Assembly: GCF_004345425.1 (NCBI RefSeq)
Contig: NZ_SLVP01000002.1
Location: 917,747-981,746, forward strand
Reading direction: 5' to 3'
Length of the DNA stretch: 64,000 bases
Origin: Paenibacillus sp. BK033
GTDB taxonomy: Bacteria > Bacillota > Bacilli > Paenibacillales > Paenibacillaceae
Position 1 is the first letter of the stretch. The number at the start of each line of letters is the position of its first letter. Below are positions 33,544-42,681 of this stretch, in pieces. Below the pieces are notes generated by a model that worked only from the letters and a program-made list of their open reading frames with translations, ran no database searches and was not told the origin of the DNA. The position numbers were made by a program, and so were the translations under genes.

Positions 33544-34235
33544 TCCGTATTTTTCCCGATCATGCTGTTCTTCCGATTCAGCGCTCTACGCAGAAGCAGA
33601 AATATGACGATCGCAACGACTACTCCGGCAAGCGCCGACGTCATATCCTTCTGCGAATCAAACGGATCGCCTTCAAGCCCGATATACTTGGCCGCCATCT
33701 TTCTGTTGAACAGATAAGCCGACCACATTTCGAGCAGCTCGTACAAAGCGCTTGCCGTCATAATCATCGCAAAGGTCACGATATAGGCCGGCCATTTCCT
33801 GTGCAGCTTCAGGAAATATTGAACCGACTCCCGTACGGGAAAAGCGATAAGCAAGCCAAACGCGAAGTGGACAATCCGGTCGTAGAACCCTCTTTTGATG
33901 TGAAAAAGCTGCTTCAGCCATTCATCTATCGGCGTATCCTGATACGTATAGTGAGCGGCATAAGCATGCATCGCCAGGAAGAGTGCGATAAGCACGTACG
34001 ATAAATTGCTGAGCGGAAACTTCCGGTACGCCGCAATCAGAACAATTACGAAGGCAATCAAAAGCGAATTTTCGACCGCCCATATTTTCCAGTCCGATGG
34101 ACGTATCGCCATGATGATCCAAAATACGGCTAATATCGCTATCGTGATCTGCAGCAGCCTATTCTGTTTAAAAGGTATCAGATGGCTTCGCAGCCACTTG
34201 GATTTGTCTGTCATTCGGCGCAGCCTCTTTTTCAT
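33540..34235 (-). CDS. DUF2238 (YjdF-like) membrane protein
   Basis: 231 residues, with about six hydrophobic segments and DUF2238 features: YQDTPIDEWLKQLFHIKRGFYDRIVHFAFGLL (two parts, the HIKR turn and the D-R-x-x-H helix) and ALYELLEMWSAYLFN; it ends in LEGDPFDSQKDMTSALAG. Function of the family is unknown; it is an integral membrane protein. The start may be ATG 34235, but ATG 34214 (224 residues) has the better-placed AGAGG. It stands alone, with a terminator upstream of it and the ilvB promoter at its 3' end. Confidence 0.85.
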   Translation of the reverse strand: MKKRLRRMTDKSKWLRSHLIPFKQNRLLQITIAILAVFWIIMAIRPSDWKIWAVENSLLIAFVIVLIAAYRKFPLSNLSYVLIALFLAMHAYAAHYTYQDTPIDEWLKQLFHIKRGFYDRIVHFAFGLLIAFPVRESVQYFLKLHRKWPAYIVTFAMIMTASALYELLEMWSAYLFNRKMAAKYIGLEGDPFDSQKDMTSALAGVVVAIVIFLLLRRALNRKNSMIGKNTD

Positions 34236-34280
34236 CAGGTTGAGGATTATCTTTCCCCAAATGGCACAGATTATATAGCA

Positions 34281-34303
34281 AAAAGGAGGGGCTCCCCCTC
34301 CTC
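34281..34303 (-). terminator. GC-rich hairpin with T run
   Basis: Minus strand: GGAGGGG, GAG, CCCCTCC, TTTTTT. It lies between the TIM-barrel gene and the DUF2238 gene, backing up the first terminator. Confidence 0.7.
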
Positions 34304-34397
34304 AAGGCAAAAGCTTGATTCGGATTGATGATTTAGCCAGGCGATCGACAAAAATAACCATTTTATTGATCATTTCTGTAAATACGAGCACAAAAAA

Positions 34398-34419
34398 ACT
34401 GCCTGCAGCAGCAGGCAGT
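34398..34419 (-). terminator. Terminator of the PRODH/TIM-barrel operon
   Basis: ACTGCCTGC, AGCA, GCAGGCAGT, then TTTTTTTG on the minus strand, 7 bp behind the stop. Confidence 0.92.
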
Positions 34420-34425
34420 AACCTT

Positions 34426-35334
34426 TTATCGTATGGCTTGCGGATTGGATGCCTCGGCTACAACCTCTTCCCATAATTCCTCGGCGATTTGCTTCAGCAG
34501 CAAAGCCTCCTGCCAGCGGTCGGTTGTCTCAACCTCGCGGCCGTTCTCAGCTACTCTCGTAATTGCATAACCCGGAGGACCCAGCTCCGGAATAAAAGAG
34601 AGAATATCGCCGGGCGCGGCATTCGCGTACCAATTTCCCATTCCCTTGCGCCACCAGCGTTTGAAATGCTTGATCATCGGATGGCCGCCGTTCACCATAT
34701 CCACTTGGACCTGCTCTCCGTTGGAGATGCGGCCGTGAATTCCGGCGGTCCGCTGAAGCAGTATCTCAAACTCCTCTTCCGAACGGCTGTGCGTGCCGTC
34801 CAATTCGCCGCCAACTACGTAATGCGACAGATCGATTATGAGCTTAAGCTGCGGCAATGCCCTTACATATTCGGTCGTCCGGAGCAGATCCTGCGTAATT
34901 CTTCCGCGATGGGTTTCGATAAATTGCGGGATGCCCGCTTCCGAAGAAGCCTCGAGAAGACCCTCCAGCAATTGAACCGCTTCATCGCCAATAACAAACG
35001 CATCCATAACTTGAGAATTGATGTATTGAACCCGGCCGAACTTCCTCGCGGCTTCAAGCGTATCCAGCATGTCCTTGACGTTCGCCGGAAAAGCGATCGT
35101 GCTGAAGCTGAACTGATGCTTGTCCAGCAGACGATGCCACTGCGCATAGTCCTGTTCAGACGGCATCGTTGCGCTGATGCCGGTAAAGCCGGCTTCGGCG
35201 ATTTTCTCGAACTTCTCCTCCATCGTCCATTCCCGGCCGTTCTCGCCAAGCCCAATCATCGCCCACCAGGACTGTTGGATTTCCATTCTTGGCGGACGCG
35301 AAGAACCGTCGTTCAAATGAAAGTTAGATGCCAT
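34426..35334 (-). CDS. Sugar phosphate isomerase/epimerase-like TIM-barrel protein
   Basis: 302 residues from ATG 35334, which is 10 nt behind GGGAG; a GTG three codons earlier is too close to it. The AP endonuclease 2/xylose isomerase-like barrel shows EKIAEAGFTGISATM near the start, FIETHRG, LIIDLSHYVVG and HGRISNGEQ, which supply the expected Glu, Asp and His metal ligands. Members isomerise or epimerise sugars or related polyols. It follows the proline dehydrogenase gene by 14 bp, so the two are cotranscribed; the link between them is not evident. The precise reaction is unknown. Confidence 0.83.
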   Translation of the reverse strand: MASNFHLNDGSSRPPRMEIQQSWWAMIGLGENGREWTMEEKFEKIAEAGFTGISATMPSEQDYAQWHRLLDKHQFSFSTIAFPANVKDMLDTLEAARKFGRVQYINSQVMDAFVIGDEAVQLLEGLLEASSEAGIPQFIETHRGRITQDLLRTTEYVRALPQLKLIIDLSHYVVGGELDGTHSRSEEEFEILLQRTAGIHGRISNGEQVQVDMVNGGHPMIKHFKRWWRKGMGNWYANAAPGDILSFIPELGPPGYAITRVAENGREVETTDRWQEALLLKQIAEELWEEVVAEASNPQAIR

Positions 35335-35348
35335 TACGAACACGCTCC

Positions 35349-36311
35349 CTACTGGTAGTTGTTGTTCACTCCCTGTCCGCTTGCCATATCGATGACAGCC
35401 TGATACAGGTTAGGCGGATATTCCGCAATCCGGTGACATAAATACAAGTACCACTCGTGGCCGTACGGAACATAAATCCGTATCGGTGCCCCTTCGCTCC
35501 GAAGGCGGCAAGCCAGCTCCGGACGAATGCCGTACAGCATTTCAAGCTCGGCTTGCGGGCTTGTCAGCCATCCTCTCTCCCTTGCGGCATTAATAATAAC
35601 GTCGTCATGGGTGGCGATAGATACCTGATGGCCTTCACGGATTGCTAGTTCAACTAGATTCAAATAACGCTCATTCAGCTCGGGCGACCGTGCAAGCGAC
35701 AGATTGTCCGGCTCTTGATAAGCTCCCTTTACGATACGGATTCGCCCAGGCGAAGTCAGCGCGGCCAAATCCGCCGGCGTTCGGTTGAGATGCGCCTGCA
35801 AGGTAATGCCGATGCCGGAGTATTCGGCCGTTGCCTGCTTATAGACGGATAAAATATCATCCGTTTTCCCCGACTCTTCCATGCTGATGAACAGCTCGAT
35901 CTCCGTTCCTTCCGTCTGCTTGGCCAGCTCCGTCAAGTTGGCATGCGCAAGCGAAGGGCTTATCATTAATCCGATATGCGACAGATCAAACGACACCCGC
36001 CCCGGCAATCCCGACTGCTTCAACTGCTGAATAAGCGCTTTCATCTCAGCCGCGGCTTGTTCGCACTCCCCGGCATCCGATGTATTCTCACCAATGTATT
36101 CGATGGAAAGAAAATAACCCCTTCTCGTAATCTCTTTTCCGGCTTTCAATCCTTCCCGAAGATTGTCCCCCGCCATATACCTTAACGCAGCCCGGCGCAA
36201 TATCCCATTCAACTGCGGGTTCTGCTCCGCATAACCTTTCAAATCCGCGCGGCGCGCGATAGATTTTAAGACTGCTGTTAACTGTTGTTCCAATTCCGAA
36301 TGCCGATTCAT
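35349..36311 (-). CDS. Proline dehydrogenase-family flavoprotein
   Basis: 320 residues. The PRODH barrel motifs are present: RGYFLSIEYIGENT, RVSFDLSHIGLMISP, GIGITLQAHLNRT, RIRIVKGAYQEP, VSIATHDD, and the C-terminal IRIYVPYGHEWYLYLCHRIAEYP, whose Arg-Arg region binds proline carboxylate in known enzymes. It would oxidise proline, or a proline-like amine, with FAD. It has no P5C dehydrogenase gene beside it, unlike most putBC or putBCP operons. ATG 36311 follows GGGAG. The neighbour is a TIM-barrel isomerase-like gene, an unusual partner. Confidence 0.87.
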   Translation of the reverse strand: MNRHSELEQQLTAVLKSIARRADLKGYAEQNPQLNGILRRAALRYMAGDNLREGLKAGKEITRRGYFLSIEYIGENTSDAGECEQAAAEMKALIQQLKQSGLPGRVSFDLSHIGLMISPSLAHANLTELAKQTEGTEIELFISMEESGKTDDILSVYKQATAEYSGIGITLQAHLNRTPADLAALTSPGRIRIVKGAYQEPDNLSLARSPELNERYLNLVELAIREGHQVSIATHDDVIINAARERGWLTSPQAELEMLYGIRPELACRLRSEGAPIRIYVPYGHEWYLYLCHRIAEYPPNLYQAVIDMASGQGVNNNYQ

Positions 36312-36391
36312 GCGATGCCACTCCCTTTTCCCGAATTGCGTTTATTGTAAGAGATAAGGGAATGACCGTATTGTATAAAATTGCTCTTTTG

Positions 36392-37204
36392 CTACATCGA
36401 TAAAACGTACTTCTGCGGCGTAGCTCCTACGATTCTGCTGAACGTCCGGGAGAAGTGGCTTTGGTCGTAAAATCCCGCTTCAGCCGCAATATCGGCGATC
36501 GCCCGCCTGTTCTTCGCAAGCTCCGCCTTGGCATGATTAATCCGGAGCAGATTCTGATAAGCATGGGGAGGCAGAAGGCTCGATTGCTTAAACAACCGGA
36601 TCAGATGGAACCTGCTGATAGCCGTTATCCTCTCCAGTTCGTCCAGGGTAACCCTTTCCGTATAATGCTCATGCAAGTATTCCTTGACCAGCTTGACGTA
36701 TTTGCGTTCTTGTCTGGCTCTGCAGCGCTGATGCGCAAAATCGGAAGCATTGCGGCTGACTACCGCCTCGATAAGCTCAATCAGCGAGGTTTCGATATCA
36801 AGCGGGGAAGCGGCTCCCGATAAGGCTTCCATCGTCCGGTTGATGCGGATTCGGCAAACCTTGTTCTTGCCCTCCTCCAGCAGGAAAGGAATGTGCAGCC
36901 GGGCAAGCTCCCGCTGCTTCAGCCCTTGAAGCCAATCCTGCTTGATAAACAGCATTTTATAGCTCCAGTCCGCTCCTTCCTCCGGATGGCAGGCATGAAG
37001 CATCATTGGCGGAAAACTGATCATGCGGCCTTCCTCCACCCGATGCAGCGTTCCGTCACACCACGCGTGAGTCTCCCCGGTATCGATAAGCCCGATGGAA
37101 TACTCCTCATGGAAGTGCTTCTGATAGGCAAAATCGCTCCTGCGGCATCGTTTGGCTTCAAGAAACGGTAGCGCTTGATCGCGGTAAAAGACGACATCCG
37201 GCAT
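36392..37204 (-). CDS. AraC-family transcriptional regulator with N-terminal cupin-like domain
   Basis: 270 residues. Residues about 1-150 form an AraC-type sensing domain (FAYQKHFHEEYSIGLIDTGET; GRMISFPPMMLHACHPEEG), and 170-270 two helix-turn-helix units (LDELERITAISRFHLIRLFK; IADIAAEAGFYDQSHFSRTF). The N-terminal fold suggests a small ligand. It reads toward the PRODH pair 80 bp away and may control it; the usual AraC/LysE exporter partner is absent. AGGAGG lies about 12 nt before ATG 37204. Confidence 0.9.
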   Translation of the reverse strand: MPDVVFYRDQALPFLEAKRCRRSDFAYQKHFHEEYSIGLIDTGETHAWCDGTLHRVEEGRMISFPPMMLHACHPEEGADWSYKMLFIKQDWLQGLKQRELARLHIPFLLEEGKNKVCRIRINRTMEALSGAASPLDIETSLIELIEAVVSRNASDFAHQRCRARQERKYVKLVKEYLHEHYTERVTLDELERITAISRFHLIRLFKQSSLLPPHAYQNLLRINHAKAELAKNRRAIADIAAEAGFYDQSHFSRTFSRIVGATPQKYVLSM

Positions 37205-37261
37205 GCGTATCGTACACCTCCTTTAATCTAGCGTTTATTATATCAGCCTTTACGTAAAAAA

Positions 37262-37297
37262 GGACAATCCGGAAGATTGCCTGCTCCCGGATCGTCC
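37262..37297 (-). terminator. Terminator of the SLH-GH43 gene
   Basis: Minus strand: GGACGATCCGG, 14-nt loop, CCGGATTGTCC with one G-U pair, then TTTTTTT. Confidence 0.92.
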
Positions 37298-37308
37298 CTG
37301 CTCAAACT

Positions 37309-40300
37309 CTAATTCTTGTAAATATTGTACAGCATGACGGCAACTTCCGCTCTTGTCGTTGTCGCCAGAGGAGACAATTTGCTTCCCGCCCCTTGCACAA
37401 GGCCGTTCTTAACAAGGGTTGCGATGCTGTCTGCCGCATACGGGCTTACTTGATCGGCATCCGCATAACCGCTAAGATCAGCCGCGGTACCGTTCATCGC
37501 AGACAGCTTTTTAGCCGCAACCAGCGCCTTGGCTGTCAACGTCATCATATCCTGTCTGCTGATGCTTGCGCGCGGATCAAAGCGGTTTTCGCGAATGCCG
37601 TTCGTAATGCCAAGCTTCTTCGCAATGCCTACCGCCTGATAATAATAATCCGTAGATTGGACATCAGCAAAGTTCGAGTCTACTTCGGCTGTCAGACCAA
37701 GCGCGGATACAAGAAGCTGAATAAAATCAGCTCTCGTGATCGCCGCATTTGGCGAGTAGGTTTTAGCGGAAGTGCCTTTAATGATTCCTCTGGATGCCAG
37801 AGCTTCGATCTGTGCTTTGGCCCAAGGTACGCCGGCGAGGTCATTAAAGGTCTTGCGGACCTCCGCGACAGCGTATTTGCTGAAATGGGTCGTTGTGAAC
37901 GACATCACGCCCGCTGCCTGATTATAATAACCGCTTGGTACAGGCTCTGTCGTACCGTCATCCTTCACGTACAGAATGACGAGATGATCCGTATTTTCGC
38001 CTGCTGCGGGCGTGTACGGAATGGTTACAAGGACTTGCACATTGTCATTATGGAAGCCAAGCGGCTTGTTGTCCGCCAGCAAATGAATATCGACAGCCGG
38101 CTTTCCTTCATCCAGAGAGCTTGCAGGTCCGATATGAAGCGTTACGTTCTGGGCGGAACCTAGCTCCGCAGCCGTAAACATGCCTGACGGCAGCGTAACG
38201 GTGCCAAATGCCGTTTTTACCCGAATCTCTTGCGATTCTTCAAGCTGTCCGAGCACGCTAACCGGAATTTGCTGTTCATACGCTTCCGCTCCCGCCACTT
38301 GCGGCAGTTCGATCTCTACGACTTTTCTGCCGTCCCGCAGTACAGGGGCAAGCGTTAATGCTTTTGTCAGGTCTGCGCTTGTTACGGATCCTGATGCAAC
38401 TCTGGTAGTCGAGTTCATAACCCCGTTCACCGTAAGTCGTGCCAGATCCGATGTAATAACCGGCGTAAGGCCGTTTGAGGAGCTGGAATTACTGCCGCTG
38501 CCGGAATGGCTTTGGCTGGATTTCGCCGGTACAACCACGGCGATGGAAGCCGTATCCGCCGTCGTGTTATCCGACGTTCTTGTTACGCGAAGCACCAGAT
38601 TTACCGTGGTTTCCGCTGCTGGCGGCGTAATCGCTCCGTCAGTGCCAATCACTTCGTTGTCCGAGGACAGGATGGAAATAGAGTAACCGGCTGGCACTTC
38701 AGGCAGCGTCAGCATCGCGGCATCCTTCGCCGGTGACGTAATCGCCGTAATACCGTCCGCGATTTCTTTCACCGTGCGGGCAATCGTAACACTTTGCGCA
38801 GCGGACAATGCCGACTCCTTGCCCGTTCCGTCAATCACGCCAACTTTGTAGTAATAGGTATGCTCGGAAGGCAGGCTGCTGTCAGTGTAAGAGCCGGCCG
38901 CGCCGCTGTACACTTTCGTGAAGGTGCCTTCTTCGCTTTCCGAACGGTACAGGTTATAACCAAGCGCTCCGGTCGTTTTGTTCCAGGCAAGCTTCACGCT
39001 GGTCGAAGATGCCGCTGTTGCCGTAAGGCCCATTGTAGAATCCGTCGCCGGCGCCAAATCCGGATCTATGATCATTATCCAGCTGATCATCGGATCTTGC
39101 GCTGCCGTATTTCTAACGGTCACTTTCAACGATCCGCCCGTTACGTTCACGCCCGTAAATGCCATCGTATTGCTTGGCGTAAACGTAACGGCGCCTTTAT
39201 TCTCGTCATTCAGGAGCAAATTGGCTTTTCTGCTCGTATTGGTCCACGGATCGTTAAAGCCCAGATAAACATCGTACGAACCGTTCTCCAGGGTAAATTG
39301 ATAAGCAAGGTCCGTACCCTTCGGAGAATTGGCTACATTGCCGCCGTTCAAGTAACGGACCGTTGAGAAAATATCCCCGTCAGCCGAACCGGAAGGCAGC
39401 GAATCCGTGCCGAGATAACCCCAAGGCGAAGCATCGGCTGCATTATAAGCCTGCTCGATTACCGTTTTGTTCGCCAGCGTGTCTTGCATATAAGAAGCGA
39501 GAAGCTTGTAATCGGATGTCGCGTAACCTCCGGCATTCACGAAATACAGCGCGTTGTCCGGCACGACGTACATTTTGACGCTCTGCACCTTGTTGTAATA
39601 CTCCGGCAGCGTCATTTGAACCGTAATGGGACCCGGCTTAGCAAAGTCCGCTGCCGTGAGAGCATGCGAGTTAACGGACCAGGTTACGGGCGTTGACACG
39701 GTTCCCGTTTTGCCCAACACGTCAACCTGGCTCGGCAAGCTAGGTACTTCCCCAAGCTTAACCGCTTCAGGGAACTTGGTGGTCACGTTCACTTGACCCA
39801 TTGCATTCAATAGATCCGGCGTCCAGCTCGCATACCATTTAATCGCAATATCCGTACCCATTCCGAACTCGATTGGCAGGAAAACGTATTTGGCTCCGTC
39901 ATTGGCAAAATTGCCGCCGTTCCAAATATCGCCTACATAGATAAACTTGCCGTTCTCCGGATCAACCGGAATTACATACGTCGATTGCGTATTAAAAGCT
40001 TTCGTCGGATCCGGATCGCTGGCCGACGTACGGACGAACGGATCCTGCATCGGAGCCCATGGGCCGAAGATATGATCCGCTACCGTATATTTGTTCTGGT
40101 TGGCAGCCCAGCCCGTTGCACCGGAAGTAATCAAGTAATAATGGCCGTTATATTTGAACATGGCCGGTGCTTCGCGTTGCGCTCCCGGGAATACCCGCAC
40201 GTAGTCAACGCCGTTTACGGCTTTGTACGAAGCATCGCGAACGGCGTTTCCGTTCTCGTCCACGTTGCCGTCTTTATGCCAGCCGGTTACGTCGAGATAA

Positions 40301-42387
40301 TCCGGCATCAGCTTGGAGATGTAGATCGTCAGGTTCTCTTCGCTCGAATAGATCAGGTACGCGGTTCCGTCATCGTCCTTGAACAGGTTCATATCCCTTG
40401 CCATGCCCGGGTTGCCAGGCTGGTAGTCGATCTCTCCGGCAGGAGCCTGGTCCATCCGGTAGCTTCGCTGGTAGACGAACGGTCCGGTTGGCGAATCGCT
40501 TATGGCCACGCCCGCTTGAGCTTTGCCGTAGTTGGCGCTGTTGTTGTAAGGATCCTTGTCGCCGTCGATATGAGCCCACATGACGTATTTCTTGGTTTCG
40601 TCGTTGTAGATGACTTTCGGACGTTCAACGATTCTTCCTTTGCGGATATCCGCCCAGATGTTAACGGTATCCGTTCTTCCTTCATACAGCTTGGAGATGA
40701 GAGGGTCATTCGTAAAATCATCCATCGAGTTGATTAACGTAAGAGCCATACCCTCGTCTTTCCAGTTCATGAGGTCCGTAGAAGAGTATACCCGGACGCC
40801 TGCAGCCGGCCAACCGCCTTTGTGGTATTCCCCATACCAGTAATACTTCTTCGTTTTCTCGTCGTACATGATTCCCGCGCCGTGAGCGTCAATCGGATTG
40901 CCGGTTGTATCTGCCCAAAGAGCGCCCGGCGTTAACGAGGTACGCACCGCACTCACCCCAAGCAAATCGGATACGGCGGAAGAAACGCCGTCTACTACCG
41001 CGCTGATGGTATAGAAGTAGCCTGTGCCTTGCGTTAAACCGGTATTAGTGAAGGTGGCATCAGTACCGTTGTACACTTCGGAAAAGGTTCCCGTGGCACT
41101 CGCGGCCCTTTTAACGGAATAAGCAACGGCTGTTCCCTGCAAGGCATCCCAGGTCAGCGTTACCGAAGAATCCGTCGTGGACGCCGCCTTGAAGTTAGCA
41201 GGCGCGTCAAACGCATAGGTCGTTGCTTGAACGGATACTGGCGGCGATTCGCCAAAGGCATTGTACGCCGTCATTTTATACCTGTATTCCTTGTTGGCTG
41301 TCAAGCCTGCAGCTTGATAGCTTAAAGAGGTTCCGTCGTAAATGTTCTCGAAAGACGCACCGCCGTTGGAGGACTGGTACACTTTGTAGCCGGTTGCCTT
41401 GGCAACGGCCGCCCAGCTCAGATTGATTTTCGACGAGTTAACCGCCGTTGCGGTCTGACCGGTTGGCGCAGCCGGCGCAACGCCTACAGTCCTCACTTTC
41501 AATTCCGGCGACCACTGGGACTCGGTAAGTCCGCCGTACAAATAAGCGATTTTATAATAATAATCCGTGTCCGAGCTCAAGCTTGTATCCGAATAGCTGG
41601 TTGCGGTCGTGCTGCCCGCATAGCTGTAACCGCTTCCGGATGTTGTGGAACGATAAACGTTGTAGCTGCTTGCCCCTTCAACGGCATTCCAATTCAGCGA
41701 AACGGAGGAACTGGTCTGCGCATCCGATTGAATGACGGTTGAATTGGCTGCCGGGATATCCGTAACCATAACGTCATCCACTTGAACCGACTGCCATTTG
41801 TTGCGGATGCCGATCTTCCCGCTTGCGAAAGTTGAATCGACCGCATCAAACAGCAGCTTATCCTTTCCGTTCTCCACGATGTAGGCTTTGATTGAGCTGC
41901 CAATAAGCACAAGCTTCAGCGTATACCAGGTATTTTTGCTGAGCGCATAAGCGGTGGCGCCTTTAATCGTGGCGTCCGTGTTATTCACACGTTTGGTCAA
42001 GGTAAGCCCGGTGGAGGACTGCATTTGAAAATAGTAAAAGTTTTTATAGTCTTGGACGCGGGCCAGAATGCCCGGAAAGGCGCCGCCGGCTCCCGTATAG
42101 AACCGCATGGAAACCGTGGAATCCGTCCAATTATCTCCCGTCGTAATAATGCCTTCGCCCGTATCGGTCTGGCTAAGCACTTTATTGTTGGCATCAGCCG
42201 GATCGGCTGCTACCGTCCATGTACCGGACGTAACTGTCCACTCCGGATCCGCCGTATAATTCCCGTCAGTGAAATGATCTTGAAAATCGATAGCCGAAGC
42301 TGCCGACACCTTGGGGATCGGCGTAAAGTTGAACAAAGAAACACCTAATGACAGCAGTAAAAGCCACGCAATCGGTTTTTTCCGCAC
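37309..42387 (-). CDS. Giant SLH-anchored GH43 glycosidase
   Basis: 1692 residues. Signal peptide 1-29; LamG-like domain about 33-210; three Fn3 domains about 214-482; GH43 propeller about 487-866 (ALWADTTGNPIDAHGAGIMYD is typical of the exo-beta-1,3-galactanase-like subfamilies); a Big_4-type Ig domain; a malectin-like binding domain about 925-1090; a fourth Fn3; a Ser-rich linker; a beta domain; and three SLH repeats about 1511-1692 (each with an ITRAD/ISRQD/TTRAE-type start) that bind secondary cell wall polymer. It should sit on the cell surface and trim galactan or arabinogalactan side chains. LacI-family-type palindromes precede it. It follows the RG-I operon but has its own leader and terminator. 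Confidence 0.9.
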   Translation of the reverse strand: MRKKPIAWLLLLSLGVSLFNFTPIPKVSAASAIDFQDHFTDGNYTADPEWTVTSGTWTVAADPADANNKVLSQTDTGEGIITTGDNWTDSTVSMRFYTGAGGAFPGILARVQDYKNFYYFQMQSSTGLTLTKRVNNTDATIKGATAYALSKNTWYTLKLVLIGSSIKAYIVENGKDKLLFDAVDSTFASGKIGIRNKWQSVQVDDVMVTDIPAANSTVIQSDAQTSSSVSLNWNAVEGASSYNVYRSTTSGSGYSYAGSTTATSYSDTSLSSDTDYYYKIAYLYGGLTESQWSPELKVRTVGVAPAAPTGQTATAVNSSKINLSWAAVAKATGYKVYQSSNGGASFENIYDGTSLSYQAAGLTANKEYRYKMTAYNAFGESPPVSVQATTYAFDAPANFKAASTTDSSVTLTWDALQGTAVAYSVKRAASATGTFSEVYNGTDATFTNTGLTQGTGYFYTISAVVDGVSSAVSDLLGVSAVRTSLTPGALWADTTGNPIDAHGAGIMYDEKTKKYYWYGEYHKGGWPAAGVRVYSSTDLMNWKDEGMALTLINSMDDFTNDPLISKLYEGRTDTVNIWADIRKGRIVERPKVIYNDETKKYVMWAHIDGDKDPYNNSANYGKAQAGVAISDSPTGPFVYQRSYRMDQAPAGEIDYQPGNPGMARDMNLFKDDDGTAYLIYSSEENLTIYISKLMPDYLDVTGWHKDGNVDENGNAVRDASYKAVNGVDYVRVFPGAQREAPAMFKYNGHYYLITSGATGWAANQNKYTVADHIFGPWAPMQDPFVRTSASDPDPTKAFNTQSTYVIPVDPENGKFIYVGDIWNGGNFANDGAKYVFLPIEFGMGTDIAIKWYASWTPDLLNAMGQVNVTTKFPEAVKLGEVPSLPSQVDVLGKTGTVSTPVTWSVNSHALTAADFAKPGPITVQMTLPEYYNKVQSVKMYVVPDNALYFVNAGGYATSDYKLLASYMQDTLANKTVIEQAYNAADASPWGYLGTDSLPSGSADGDIFSTVRYLNGGNVANSPKGTDLAYQFTLENGSYDVYLGFNDPWTNTSRKANLLLNDENKGAVTFTPSNTMAFTGVNVTGGSLKVTVRNTAAQDPMISWIMIIDPDLAPATDSTMGLTATAASSTSVKLAWNKTTGALGYNLYRSESEEGTFTKVYSGAAGSYTDSSLPSEHTYYYKVGVIDGTGKESALSAAQSVTIARTVKEIADGITAITSPAKDAAMLTLPEVPAGYSISILSSDNEVIGTDGAITPPAAETTVNLVLRVTRTSDNTTADTASIAVVVPAKSSQSHSGSGSNSSSSNGLTPVITSDLARLTVNGVMNSTTRVASGSVTSADLTKALTLAPVLRDGRKVVEIELPQVAGAEAYEQQIPVSVLGQLEESQEIRVKTAFGTVTLPSGMFTAAELGSAQNVTLHIGPASSLDEGKPAVDIHLLADNKPLGFHNDNVQVLVTIPYTPAAGENTDHLVILYVKDDGTTEPVPSGYYNQAAGVMSFTTTHFSKYAVAEVRKTFNDLAGVPWAKAQIEALASRGIIKGTSAKTYSPNAAITRADFIQLLVSALGLTAEVDSNFADVQSTDYYYQAVGIAKKLGITNGIRENRFDPRASISRQDMMTLTAKALVAAKKLSAMNGTAADLSGYADADQVSPYAADSIATLVKNGLVQGAGSKLSPLATTTRAEVAVMLYNIYKN

Positions 42388-42471
42388 TTTCTTTTCGCTC
42401 CTTTGAATAAATTAGAGTACGATCAAACGCGGATGGTACTGGCAAAGCTGGCGAGCTCCCCCCCTTGTTCC

Positions 42472-42499
42472 GGAAACCGGTTTCATGAAACCCGTTTCA
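42472..42499. promoter_or_regulatory. Two abutting LacI-family/cre-like palindromes
   Basis: GGAAACCGGTTTCA (42472-42485) and TGAAACCCGTTTCA (42486-42499) touch each other, about 100 bp before ATG 42387. The first fits the cre consensus at 13 of 14 positions; the second departs at the central CG. CcpA or a pectin-type LacI regulator could bind. Confidence 0.5.
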
Positions 42500-42546
42500 T
42501 GTTAAGCGTAAAAAGATGAAATCCAGCGGGACTTCTCTAAACAAAA

Positions 42547-42617
42547 AAGAAGAAAGCGGTTTCATTGGACTCATTGTACTGTTTTGTCCATCAATTGGCA
42601 ACCCACTTTCTTCTTAA
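42547..42617 (-). terminator. Terminator of the RG-I operon
   Basis: Minus strand: AAGAAGAAAG pairs with CTTTCTTCTT across a long loop that holds an inner TTGGAC/GTCCA stem; TTTTTTG follows. It lies about 65 bp behind the acetylesterase stop. Confidence 0.65.
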
Positions 42618-42681
42618 TCCCATCCTGGTTTAAGCGATATTTTTGTCAAAACTTGTTGAATTTCGAAAATTTCAAATCCTG

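Noticed and set aside
42551..42564. AGAAAGCGGTTTCA as a third cre-like site
   Set aside because: It coincides with the stem of the RG-I operon terminator (42547-42617) and is better explained by that.
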